DNA of 17,123 nt. It comes from Candidatus Stahliibacteriota bacterium (GTDB lineage Bacteria; Hydrothermota; Tepidihabitantia; SM23-42). The stretch is from assembly GCA_030613445.1 (NCBI GenBank), contig JAUWLY010000017.1, positions 1 to 17,123 of the forward strand, read 5' to 3'. Of the stretch, positions 5,501-12,660 are shown one piece after another; position 1 is the stretch's first letter; the number at the start of each line of letters is the position of its first letter. The notes under the pieces were generated by a model, which made no database searches, was not told where the DNA came from, and saw only the letters and a program-made list of their open reading frames with translations. The translations under genes and the position numbers were made by a program.

Positions 5501-8266
5501 AGTTCTTTCAGGCGTAAAGGATTTAGCGACTGCACTTTCGCTGGTTTTCACTTTGAATTTGCTGACAATACTGTCTTTTTTCTCAGTAATCCATTCGAAT
5601 CTACCTTCAACACCAGCTTTGCGTACACTTATCCACTCCCTTCGGATGATTTCGACGCTAATGTTTTTCCCAACGGTCAATTCACCATCGGGTCTTGTTG
5701 TGACAAACTCGAACTGGCTCGATTTTTTTATTTCGATGAACGTTTTCTCAGGTTTTATTCCGATATAATACTCACCACAATGGACCAGGCAATTTGTTCG
5801 TCCTGAAAGGGTTTGTCGATTCTGGGCGGTCACAGATCCTTCGAGAGTAAGCAACATTGTTCTTCGCATATCTTCCTGAGTGAGTTTCTTTTGTAGCTTC
5901 ATCTTGCCATATTGGTCAAGTTCACCAGCATCTGATCCAATAACCCCTTCGAATTCCCAATCTTCATCATCGTACCAATAAGATGGACCAAATCGATAGC
6001 CTTTATGACCAGGTGGTGTATAATATGAATGATCAAGGGTTATTGTCCACTCGGCACTCTCTCCGGCCATCGGCCCGCCGTAGAGATAAGTCCCCTTTAT
6101 TTCGCCCTTGAAATCATCGCCAAAGATGTATTCTTCTTTTTTGCTCTGTGCTCTTACTTCAAATTGTGCAGGTCGGTAAGCTTCGACCCTGAATGAACCG
6201 TAGAAATTACGTTTAACACCAGGTAGGTCAGCAGTTATTTCATACCAACCAGTGGGAGCATCTGATGCAATAGGGAGTTTGATATCAAAGGAACCATATT
6301 TTGAAACAGTGATTACCTTGCTATATATCTGTTCATCACGCGAATTGTAGATTTCGAGGTCAACGCTTTTAACACTACGGGATATCCGCCATTTGCCCTT
6401 ATGTTTTTCTCTTAGGATACCCTTGATGTAAACATCTTCGCCGCTTTTGTAGATACCCCGCTCAGTGAAGATATAAGTCTGATACTTCTCTGGTTCAGGA
6501 CGCCAGTCATATGAGATACCAAACTCATATGGATAAACACCAGTGCCTTCATCTGACACAATAAATGTTTCATCATTACTGCTTCTGGCAAATACCCAAA
6601 TCCGTGGTTTGTTCCAGTCGTTCTCGGGGACTAGACCTAATGGCTTCCACCCTGGTGTTTGGACCAGACCGTCCTGGTCAGTTTTGCCTTGCCAGAGCAC
6701 GCGATTTTTATCATCACGTAATTCGACTTGCGCATTGTAGAGGGGTTGGGCATCTTTCAAGGTCGTAACCCACACTAGATTATTTTCCGATGAGAATTTA
6801 GCGGAAATGCCGATATTTGTTACCTGGAGCAAGCCTCGGTAATATCGTCGACCATAGCGGAGTTCTTTGTATGCATCGATCTCAAAGAAAACATAGCCAG
6901 CGTCTTTGTTTCGTAGAACATCCTTAAGTTCAAGTGGCACCGTGATTCGTTTGTTTCTTTCACCATTGATTTTCCATCTTTCATTAATGTCATAATTAAA
7001 CACTGGATTATACTTGCGCCATCCATAAAATACATTACTACTAAGGACCGTGGGGATTATCTCACTTCGTTCCAGAAGCGCCATTTTTTTTCCAACCCGG
7101 TTTACATTAATAACAGTAATTGGATGTCGCTTTGCTGAATACGATTCAACGATGCCGCGACCAGTAGCTATTTTAATCTGGGGTTGGTAATCTGTTGTTT
7201 TGAACGTCGCGACGATATCCTCACCGAGTTTATTGTTGAAACGGTCAGTCAGTTCTTTATCAATAAACACTTGATATTTAGTATCGGGTTTAAGATCTAT
7301 ATAGACGTAGAGTCGCGTTGAGGAATGCGTCCAGTTCTTATAATGCTCAGGTATTTTTATTTCCGGGTTAAATTTGATGTGTTCGATAAAATCCTGGTAT
7401 ACCACGGGGTTGCTGAACTCGAACCTTACTGATTCCTGAGGGTCTTGTATAGTATTATCAAGACCTTCAAATCTGAAATAGTTAAAGGTTCGAAAGATTA
7501 TGGTTCGTTCATGTTCCATACCATAGTCACCTGAAGCTCCGGGTAAACCCTCGAGCAACTTAATCATCACCTCAGTTTCAATTGGCAGGTCGCGGTCTGG
7601 GTTGATAACGATCGTTCTTTCTGATTGCCAGTAGGCACCGATTTTCTGTTTCTCTTTGTCACTCATGAATCGTGTTTTAAATGAGACTGGTTTTTCAAAA
7701 CTCTTTTCGTCGCGCACGAGTAACTTGATAAAGGATTTCACTTTTCCTGGTGACATCGGTTGATTGAAAAGAAGATAAATTTTGTGGTCCAGCTCGACCC
7801 ATTTCTGATTGTGATATGGGTTCGAAGTATTGAGCTGTGGTCGTGCGGTAGTGAACTGCCAGGTGTAGTCTTTTTTGAGCTGGGTTCCGGTCAAGGATTT
7901 TGTGCCTTTAGGAACCGTGCATGTGTATTGGGTTCCACCGACCAATGGTTGATCCGGAATAAAAAATACGGTGGATGTCCCGCGCCATCTGAATCTGCCT
8001 TTAATGTCCGGTTTGATTTCAAGTGGTCCATTCTTTTCAAATTCTGGTACGCCTTCGAGGGGAACCATCGGTTGATTAAAGGAGACGAGTATTTCGCCTA
8101 CTTCACTCAGTCCTTCGGTTCCGCCTTCCGGTGTTACATAGAGGACTTCTACGTCTCTTTTTTGTCCTTCCGGAATTTCAAAACCAGCTTGAAAAGCTTT
8201 CTTTTTTTGACATGATAACGTGAACGCTATAAATATTGATATAAACAATATAAATGATTTTTTCAT
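2591..8266 (-). CDS. Bacterial alpha-2-macroglobulin, thioester lipoprotein
   Basis: This 1891-residue protein is a bacterial alpha-2-macroglobulin, a periplasmic trap that snares attacking proteases when its bait is cut. The signal peptide ends in a plausible lipobox with C19 (TLSC), so it should be membrane anchored. Ig-like MG domains fill the N-terminal two thirds. A flexible stretch with four Gly then four Ala (1161-1168) is a candidate bait or hinge. It precedes the conserved LPDNLTTFRLM strand. The thioester motif CLEQ is intact (C1389-Q1392) and leads into the helical thioester domain (to about 1645). The C-terminal domain carries an unusual Tyr/Asp-rich loop near 1800-1823. It is longer than E. 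coli YfhM (about 1650). ATG at 8266 has GGAGG five bases upstream. The usual partner gene pbpC is absent; an L,D-transpeptidase gene lies upstream instead. Confidence 0.93.
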   Translation of the reverse strand: MKKSFILFISIFIAFTLSCQKKKAFQAGFEIPEGQKRDVEVLYVTPEGGTEGLSEVGEILVSFNQPMVPLEGVPEFEKNGPLEIKPDIKGRFRWRGTSTVFFIPDQPLVGGTQYTCTVPKGTKSLTGTQLKKDYTWQFTTARPQLNTSNPYHNQKWVELDHKIYLLFNQPMSPGKVKSFIKLLVRDEKSFEKPVSFKTRFMSDKEKQKIGAYWQSERTIVINPDRDLPIETEVMIKLLEGLPGASGDYGMEHERTIIFRTFNYFRFEGLDNTIQDPQESVRFEFSNPVVYQDFIEHIKFNPEIKIPEHYKNWTHSSTRLYVYIDLKPDTKYQVFIDKELTDRFNNKLGEDIVATFKTTDYQPQIKIATGRGIVESYSAKRHPITVINVNRVGKKMALLERSEIIPTVLSSNVFYGWRKYNPVFNYDINERWKINGERNKRITVPLELKDVLRNKDAGYVFFEIDAYKELRYGRRYYRGLLQVTNIGISAKFSSENNLVWVTTLKDAQPLYNAQVELRDDKNRVLWQGKTDQDGLVQTPGWKPLGLVPENDWNKPRIWVFARSSNDETFIVSDEGTGVYPYEFGISYDWRPEPEKYQTYIFTERGIYKSGEDVYIKGILREKHKGKWRISRSVKSVDLEIYNSRDEQIYSKVITVSKYGSFDIKLPIASDAPTGWYEITADLPGVKRNFYGSFRVEAYRPAQFEVRAQSKKEEYIFGDDFKGEIKGTYLYGGPMAGESAEWTITLDHSYYTPPGHKGYRFGPSYWYDDEDWEFEGVIGSDAGELDQYGKMKLQKKLTQEDMRRTMLLTLEGSVTAQNRQTLSGRTNCLVHCGEYYIGIKPEKTFIEIKKSSQFEFVTTRPDGELTVGKNISVEIIRREWISVRKAGVEGRFEWITEKKDSIVSKFKVKTSESAVAKSFTPERTGFYIIKAQGKDSRNNTIITSTYFYVTGAGYISWRRSDDDHVEIIPDEEKYRPGDVAKILVKSPYEKALALVTIEREFIIDRFTQELIGSSDLIEIAIDENYLPNVYVSVILIQGRKGFDKFDEAGKDIGKPSFKIGYTNLKVDPGTKHLDITITTNKDEYRPQDSVTVKLKVADHKGQGVKSEVILAVVDVGVLNLIGFETPDPFPMFYGSRLLSVQTAESRLHIIGQRSYDEKGENRGGGGAAAAPFAYRSEFLTTAYYNARIYTNSKGEAVIRFKLPDNLTTFRLMVVGHTKASCFGSSDSKIRVKKPLLLLEALPRFARLGDEFEAGIVVHNNTNVSGKVVVEASADNITLVNESKKTLEIPDGQEKEVRFKYRAHEVGQATFRFKVTMGQESDGVELKIPVISPRLTEAVALYSQTIDKITEAITVPKDIYPDVGYIEFTTSSSALVGLEGGVEYLIKYPYECLEQKTSRILPFIIAEDLINSFGLSELKGKDLRKEVQNTLRDFKDFQHYNGGFKFWPDSWYPSPWLTAYVVNALAKAKKKGYYVDPNMLNRAIDYLKDVLRRSDVDWEYPYNKNVQLTTKCFILYSLVLCDVYDHGYMSRLFEKRDQISLFGKTLLLKSAHIYGNSYYRKELRRMILNKIKMAPTTAHFEEPDAIGMAWIWHSNVRTTALILQALLETGGEFTNAEKIIKWLVTERKIGRWRSTQENIYVFDAFNTYFRIYEKQTPNFMATVYLENKEILKEIFKGRELQIRRKEVPLGDLTKGKKLPVNIEKSGDGRLYYGLRMLYAPTRELKPRDEGLAVFKVVEPLADGLSGDELSAGKIYKVTLSIITPQERNFVVVDDPLPAGVEVINTSFDTESKQLLKMMDGNMDYYDEYYVEDYYGGEYEDYYYYYPSWGTFDHWEIYDEKVLLFADALRAGEHTFSYLVRAMTFGNFTMPPTKAEEMYTPEVFGYNRQRRLVVK

Positions 8267-8275
8267 ACTACCTCC

Positions 8276-8310
8276 ATCGGATAGTTTAGCGAAAAAATGG
8301 ATACTGTCAA
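8276..8310 (-). promoter_or_regulatory. Sigma-70-type promoter of the A2M gene
   Basis: On the minus strand, a perfect -35 TTGACA (8310-8305) is followed after 16 bases by TAAACT (8288-8283), a 4/6 match to the -10 consensus. Transcription would start near 8276, giving a leader of about ten bases that consists mainly of the GGAGG ribosome binding site. The promoter lies between the palindromic element and the gene. Confidence 0.6.
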
Positions 8311-8340
8311 CAAAAACACCACCTTATACAATTGCAGTTT

Positions 8341-8424
8341 GCCCAATTTACCCCGTTAGATACATGGTGGTTTTAATAATGCGGAGTTTCGACGGAGACA
8401 GTTATCTAACGGGGTGAATTGGGC
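8341..8424. repeat. Long inverted repeat, 22-base arms
   Basis: Arms at 8341-8362 and 8403-8424 are complementary at 21 of 22 positions and begin and end with GCCCAATT/AATTGGGC. The 40-base loop contains GCGGAGTTTCGACGGAGACAG. The mismatch would be a G-U type pair in RNA. It looks like a small non-coding mobile or REP-like element (MITE-like) and has no coding capacity. Relation to a transposase cannot be shown from the window. Confidence 0.75.
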
Positions 8425-8610
8425 GATGCCTGATAAATCAGGCAACTACAGGAGTATGTAGTCCGCCGATTTATCGGGAGTGGTTTCAACCGACTGCAGT
8501 CGGCTTGATTTATTAGGTTTGTGATGCACTCTCGCACTCTGGTAATTACGAGAATGCAAGAGTGGTGTTATTGTAGTGACAGAGTTGAAGTGACTTTACA
8601 TTAATGTAAG
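8425..8610. repeat. Run of short palindromes in the gap between A2M and the transpeptidase gene
   Basis: This gene-free stretch holds five separate palindromes: GCCTGATAAATCAGGC (8428-8443), CCGATTTATCGG (8466-8477), CCGACTGCAGTCGG (8490-8503), CACTCTCGCA/TGCAAGAGTG arms (8527-8536/8555-8564, one mismatch), and TTACATTAATGTAA (8596-8609). None is followed by a clear U-tract, so none is a textbook terminator for the gene ending at 8635. The CCGATTTATC core also occurs in the repeat at 791-800. Confidence 0.65.
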
Positions 8611-8634
8611 GGGAATTTGTAATTCAGCGGATAG

Positions 8635-10188
8635 TTAAAACTTCTTCAAATCCTCTTTTGTAAATGTCCACTCAGGTGTGTATAGGATATCGCCAAAATC
8701 CAGTTTATACCAGGGGCTCAAATCCGGGTCATTTAGGTTCTTTAGAATGTGGATGTCCTGGGCAGGCATATAACTCTGGCTAAGCAGGAATACTTTTTCA
8801 CCGGTTCGGGGGTTTATCGCCATATCAGTGACCAGGACTGCGTGGCCGGGAAATCCGCCCTGGATAAATATGTCACCGATCACCATATCACAGTGGTTTT
8901 CAATACATTGCGTCTCCTGACTTAGCGAGTAAGTTCCAGCGTATGCAAAAATGAATTTTAGATATGCACGGAATGTATCATACGAAGAATCTGAAGCCGC
9001 ACGTTTGTGCCAGGTTACAGTATTACCGCTGACTAATGGTCGATACCCTGAAATCCATTTTCTGAAGCCAACTGCATCACCATTGGTTAGATCAAAAGTG
9101 ATATTGTCAAGATCGTTTTTTGAAAACGAATATTCTGCATAAAGTCTGATTATCGCATCAGCACATTGCTGCAGGTCTTCCTGACCGACGTTTATATCAA
9201 TTACTGCATAATGCCCATCTTGATATGATTTCTCAGTACCATTATACAGGTATAGCTGTGGATTACCTGGTTTCAATGGTAAGTGTCTTAGCCAATCTTC
9301 AAAAGAGCCGAGAGGATAGTATGTCCGTTCATAGTCTGCTGGTGGTTCAAGCCTATTGAATAAGCAATTTTGTGCATCATGCACATCGAGCCACGGATAC
9401 CTATTTATTGCCAGGTGATTGTTCGAATAAATATACTGCCCCCTTAGGTTAACTCGATAACTCAATTTTCGGTGTGTTGCCGTGAAGATATCATAGCCTT
9501 GTCGCAAATTATGCCAGAATTTCAAAAGTGAAGTGTCGTTGTCTGCAGCTTGTGTGAGCTCTGACCAGCCCTGCTTATCCAGCTTGCTGGGAAAGATATA
9601 AACTGGAATTCTCTGTTGACCATTAGACTTCGTATCGACACAGATTATGTACAGTTCTTCGATTGATTCATCGCCGATCGGAATACAACCGATAGTTACA
9701 CAACTGCCGTGAATACGTATTTCATTGCCGAGACTGCCATCTTTTCCTAAAATGCTGTCTGATTGATTAGGATAGTTGATCTTCATCGACAAATGAAAAT
9801 TAGAATACGGATTAAAGTGACTGATATAATAAAACCCTTCAGGTATTTGAAGGTCGCCTTGTATGCGCTTTGGTCCGAGCGTACCGGAAAATGCAGTAAA
9901 TGGATATTGTTTGATAAAGAGAAAAGTTTCACTGGTGTCAGAGCGTACCCATAAATTAACCAGTCGTTCTCTTTTATAGGCAACTATTAGTATTTCCTCT
10001 GATGGGTAAACTAATCCTTTTGTTTGGAAGAGTGAATCAATATCGTGTTCACTGTTCTCTCGAGCTTGGCGCACCCGCGGGTAGCGATTTTGTACATCCT
10101 TAAATATACCTTGTCCTGTAACAATTTGAGGGATGAGGAAGAATATTACTACTATCAAAACAGAAAACATTCTATTTTGAAAGATCAA
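8635..10188 (-). CDS. Secreted YafK-type L,D-transpeptidase fused to DUF4846
   Basis: The 517-residue protein starts with a signal peptide (about 1-26). Residues 60-200 form a YkuD-fold L,D-transpeptidase of the YafK/ErfK kind, which makes or cuts meso-DAP-linked bonds in peptidoglycan. LGPKRIQGDLQIPEGFY and the active site HGSCVTIGC (H160, C163, catalytic C168) are visible. Residues 255-517 match DUF4846: LPLKPG, the DINVGQEDLQQCADAIIRLYAEY segment, GDIFIQGGFPGHAVLVTDMA, QSYMPAQDIHILKN and TPEWTF. Start: TTG at 10188 has AAGGA five bases upstream and gives the signal peptide a basic residue (R6). The ATG at 10170 has neither, so TTG is preferred. With this start the gene overlaps the upstream gene by 17 bases, implying cotranscription. 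It is likely periplasmic and acts on the cell wall. Confidence 0.85.
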   Translation of the reverse strand: MIFQNRMFSVLIVVIFFLIPQIVTGQGIFKDVQNRYPRVRQARENSEHDIDSLFQTKGLVYPSEEILIVAYKRERLVNLWVRSDTSETFLFIKQYPFTAFSGTLGPKRIQGDLQIPEGFYYISHFNPYSNFHLSMKINYPNQSDSILGKDGSLGNEIRIHGSCVTIGCIPIGDESIEELYIICVDTKSNGQQRIPVYIFPSKLDKQGWSELTQAADNDTSLLKFWHNLRQGYDIFTATHRKLSYRVNLRGQYIYSNNHLAINRYPWLDVHDAQNCLFNRLEPPADYERTYYPLGSFEDWLRHLPLKPGNPQLYLYNGTEKSYQDGHYAVIDINVGQEDLQQCADAIIRLYAEYSFSKNDLDNITFDLTNGDAVGFRKWISGYRPLVSGNTVTWHKRAASDSSYDTFRAYLKFIFAYAGTYSLSQETQCIENHCDMVIGDIFIQGGFPGHAVLVTDMAINPRTGEKVFLLSQSYMPAQDIHILKNLNDPDLSPWYKLDFGDILYTPEWTFTKEDLKKF

Positions 10189-10867
10189 CTAATTCCTTCA
10201 CATACTTCAGAAGCTCATCATGCTTTCGTTTAAGTTCAAGGTACATACGTTTGTAATCAGCTTCTTGTTTCTTTTTCTGTTTTTTTTCTTTCGGTCCTTT
10301 TTTCTCCTCGGACAGCATTTTCTTCATCAACGGGATTATTTGCTCTACGTCTCTGGTCAATTTTCCAATCTTCAGATTCTCTATTGCCTCGAGGAACCCT
10401 TCTTCTTCAAGCCACTTTCGATGATCTTTTGGTGTTTCTGACTCCTCGCCTTTTAACCACATCTCAGTAGCCTTGTTGATATCAGCGATGACCTCTGGAT
10501 ACAGTTCTCTTATAGCCATAATATATCGCTCGGGGAAACTTGTGTCTTCACCATCAAACTTAATAATTGAACAGTGTACTTTGTTCTTCTCAAATTCTTC
10601 CTTGATTTTTTCATCACCCTTTCTGTAAAGCACCAGAATGGGAGGGATTTCTATATAGAGCTTCTGGCAGAGCCGAAAGAGCGTTCCTCGTAAGAGTATA
10701 TCTTTAAACATACGAATACTTGCTATAATAATATTTATTCTATTTTTAAACTTAGCGATCATCTCCAGTGTCTCAGGGTAAGAACCAATAGCGAGAATTC
10801 TTTCACGACTCAAAAGATCACAAAGGCGTTTTCTGATACCTTTATTTGGTTCGATCAAAAGGATCAT
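10172..10867 (-). CDS. Degenerate receiver-domain protein with charged coiled-coil tail
   Basis: The first 120 or so residues have the alternating pattern of a response-regulator receiver (ILLIEPNKGIRKRLCDLL, then NIIIASIRM, PPILVLYRK, CSIIKFDG). The phospho-acceptor Asp is replaced (IIIAS where families have LDI), the Thr/Ser is gone, and only the Lys-like position (IIK) and one acid (E6) remain. It should not be phosphorylated in the usual way. The rest is helical, with a Lys/Glu-rich coiled coil at the C-terminus. The start is set at ATG 10867 (231 aa) because a consensus promoter ends ten bases before it. A longer frame from TTG 10915 would place the promoter inside the gene. Function unknown; no DNA-binding domain is seen. 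Confidence 0.6.
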   Translation of the reverse strand: MILLIEPNKGIRKRLCDLLSRERILAIGSYPETLEMIAKFKNRINIIIASIRMFKDILLRGTLFRLCQKLYIEIPPILVLYRKGDEKIKEEFEKNKVHCSIIKFDGEDTSFPERYIMAIRELYPEVIADINKATEMWLKGEESETPKDHRKWLEEEGFLEAIENLKIGKLTRDVEQIIPLMKKMLSEEKKGPKEKKQKKKQEADYKRMYLELKRKHDELLKYVKELVDLSK

Positions 10868-10870
10868 AAG

Positions 10871-10905
10871 TATGGCAATTATAGAAACAGAATCTTGATT
10901 GTCAA
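10871..10905 (-). promoter_or_regulatory. Consensus sigma-70 promoter of the pseudo-receiver/transpeptidase operon
   Basis: TTGACA (10905-10900) and TATAAT (10883-10878) are both perfect and are separated by 16 bases. The expected transcription start is about four bases before the ATG at 10867, and no Shine-Dalgarno is present, so the message would be leaderless or nearly so. Confidence 0.75.
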
Positions 10906-10926
10906 GGACGTACAATCGAACACCGT

Positions 10927-10960
10927 CTCATTTTGTCATTTTGTTAATTGACAAAATGAG
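10927..10960. repeat. Perfect 12-bp inverted repeat between pilT and the next promoter
   Basis: CTCATTTTGTCA (10927-10938) and TGACAAAATGAG (10949-10960) are perfectly complementary with a ten-base loop. The element is downstream of the pilT stop (11042) and 22 bases upstream of the -35 box at 10905. It could be a stem-loop at the end of the pilT message or an operator for the next operon. No U-tract follows on the minus strand, which argues against a simple intrinsic terminator. Confidence 0.6.
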
Positions 10961-11041
10961 AAAATGATGTCATCCGTATATTCTAATAAGAAGCGATTGG
11001 TGCTGAAGTTGACTGACTATTGTATATGGTACTACATGTGC

Positions 11042-12073
11042 TTAATATAAAGCCATCCGTTCTTTCAGGAATTCAGGAGAGAGCTTACCTTCTGAAACAA
11101 GTCTTCTTTTTGACTGTTCCATGTTTTGCATGCCCAGTTGGCGTCCGGTTTGTATGATTGATTCTATCTGGAATATCTTTTTTTCTCTAATAAGATTACG
11201 CACTGCCTGAGTTGCGATCATTATCTCGAATGCTGCGACACGTCCAGGTTTGTCCATTCGTGGGTACAGTCGTTGGGCGATTACCGCCTGAAGCGATTCT
11301 GAGAGCTGTGTCGTTATCTGGTCTTGTTGTGTCATTGGGAAGACATCTATGACTCGGGTGATTGTTTTTGGCGCACTTGAAGTATGGAGAGTTCCAAAGA
11401 CCAAGTGTCCTGTTTCAGCCGCAGTAAGTGCGAGGGCGATTGTCTCCAAGTCCCGCATTTCACCGACCAATATGTAGTCAGGGTCTTCTCTGAGGGCGCT
11501 CCTCAAGGCATCAGCAAATGAATGGGTATTACTTTTTACCTCACGTTGATTGACAACGCATTTTTTTGAAGAGTGGATGAATTCAATAGGATCTTCAATG
11601 GTTATTATATGACCATCTTTATTGCTATTGACATAATCTATCATTGTGGCGATGGTGGTAGATTTCCCGCTGCCGGTAGGTCCGGTTACGAGAATAAGCC
11701 CATAGTCCAAATCGATTAGCTCTTTAATTATTTTTGGCAGACCGAGTTCTTCAATTGTGAGCATATCATGGGGTATGTTTCTGAAAACCCCGCTAAGTCC
11801 TTGTCGCTGATGAAAGACATTTACTCGAAATCGTCCTATATCAGGGAGGTCAAGGGAGAAATCAATTTCATGATCTTCTTTGAGAGTAGTGATCTGTTCC
11901 TTAGTGAGTATTTGGTCTATTAGATTCTGTGCAGTCTCTTGGCTGATGGGTTTTCCATTTAGATTTTTCATTGAGCCATTGACTCGTAACATAATCGGTG
12001 AGCCAGCACTAACATGAAGATCACTCGCTTTCATGTCAACCGTGCGTTGCAGTAATTGTTGCATTTCATTCAT
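11042..12073 (-). CDS. pilT: PilT, type IV pilus retraction ATPase
   Basis: PilT is the hexameric cytosolic ATPase that pulls type IV pili back and powers twitching motility. The 343-residue length is typical. Visible are the N-terminal PAS-like segment with KASDLHVSAG, Walker A GPTGSGKS (131-138), the Asp box ITIEDPIEF (E160, D161), Walker B ILVGEMRD (201-208), the His box around AAETGHLVFGTLHT (218-231), and AVRNLIRE (290-297), the PilT version of the AIRNLIRE motif that separates it from PilB/GspE. It has no N-terminal MshEN domain. The ATG overlaps the TAA of the upstream gene by one base (TAATG), so translation is coupled. Confidence 0.96.
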   Translation of the reverse strand: MNEMQQLLQRTVDMKASDLHVSAGSPIMLRVNGSMKNLNGKPISQETAQNLIDQILTKEQITTLKEDHEIDFSLDLPDIGRFRVNVFHQRQGLSGVFRNIPHDMLTIEELGLPKIIKELIDLDYGLILVTGPTGSGKSTTIATMIDYVNSNKDGHIITIEDPIEFIHSSKKCVVNQREVKSNTHSFADALRSALREDPDYILVGEMRDLETIALALTAAETGHLVFGTLHTSSAPKTITRVIDVFPMTQQDQITTQLSESLQAVIAQRLYPRMDKPGRVAAFEIMIATQAVRNLIREKKIFQIESIIQTGRQLGMQNMEQSKRRLVSEGKLSPEFLKERMALY

Positions 12074-12660
12074 TATTCTTCATCTTCCTTTTTAATAGTC
12101 ATGATAATTTCAAGAGGTGCTTTTTTTATCGTTACCTTACCCAACTCATCAATGAATTCAATAGTTGCCTTTTCGGTCACGATCTTAACAGCTGTCTTGT
12201 CAACTTTCTGTTGTCCCAGACTTTCTTCCATTTGCTCAGATAGGAAAAATTTGTTCAGCAACTGTTCGATTTTATGAGGGTCAGCACCTGAGGTAACCAC
12301 CTCTTTTGTGGTGAAGCGCTTAACCTCTTTTGTGGCTGTTGTATCAGTAGGGTCGCCTAAGGCGACGTATATCTTGTCTTCAGTTTCGTAAAGCGGTAAT
12401 ATGCTGTTATCATACAGTACATTTTCTGCGAATGTGCTAATGAGTCTCTTGTCCAACATCTCAGATCGGATTTCTACAAACGGTATATCGATTTGTTCAC
12501 TAAGCATCCAAACTAAATCTTTTGAAGACAGGTGACCTAACTTAATAAGAATTTCACCGAGTTTTGTCTCTTGTTCTTTTTGCAGTACAAGAGCCTCTTT
12601 CAGTTGGGCTTCAGTAATTATACCGTTTTTGACGAGAAGCTCGCCAATGCGGGGTTTCAT
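12073..12660 (-). CDS. Stand-alone MshEN-domain protein, probable c-di-GMP receptor
   Basis: This 195-residue protein is the N-terminal module of GspE/PilB/MshE ATPases (T2SSE_N) without the ATPase. It shows both halves of the MshEN c-di-GMP-binding signature: RIGELLVKNG (R4, G6, L8, G13) with L20, A23, L24 and Q27, then LGEILIKLG (35-43). The second subdomain follows (IPFVEI, ILPLYETEDKIYVALGDPTDTTA). The C-terminal 45 residues are an extra charged segment ending in EDEE. It starts exactly after the stop of the receiver gene (TAG directly followed by ATG) and overlaps pilT by one base. The likely role is to sense c-di-GMP and act on PilT or another pilus component in trans. Ligand binding is inferred from the motif, not shown. 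Confidence 0.85.
   Translation of the reverse strand: MKPRIGELLVKNGIITEAQLKEALVLQKEQETKLGEILIKLGHLSSKDLVWMLSEQIDIPFVEIRSEMLDKRLISTFAENVLYDNSILPLYETEDKIYVALGDPTDTTATKEVKRFTTKEVVTSGADPHKIEQLLNKFFLSEQMEESLGQQKVDKTAVKIVTEKATIEFIDELGKVTIKKAPLEIIMTIKKEDEE

Noticed and set aside
5381..5806. Open frame on the plus strand of 141 codons
   Set aside because: It lies wholly inside the A2M gene on the opposite strand and has no recognisable domain or ribosome binding site; it is a shadow frame.
7760..8215. Open frame on the plus strand of 151 codons
   Set aside because: Antisense to the A2M N-terminus, whose reading frame is continuous and shows family motifs; the plus-strand frame matches nothing known to me.
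8341..8424. Rho-independent terminator of the transpeptidase operon
   Set aside because: The stem has a 40-base loop and no U-tract, and it lies more than 200 bases after the stop codon.
10868..10915. Longer N-terminus for the pseudo-receiver from TTG 10915
   Set aside because: It would place a perfect TTGACA-N16-TATAAT promoter inside the coding region and adds residues that precede the first receiver strand.
11042..12073. Assignment of the ATPase as PilB or GspE
   Set aside because: It lacks the MshEN domain and the tetracysteine zinc motif of the extension ATPases and carries AVRNLIRE near the C-terminus, which is PilT-specific.
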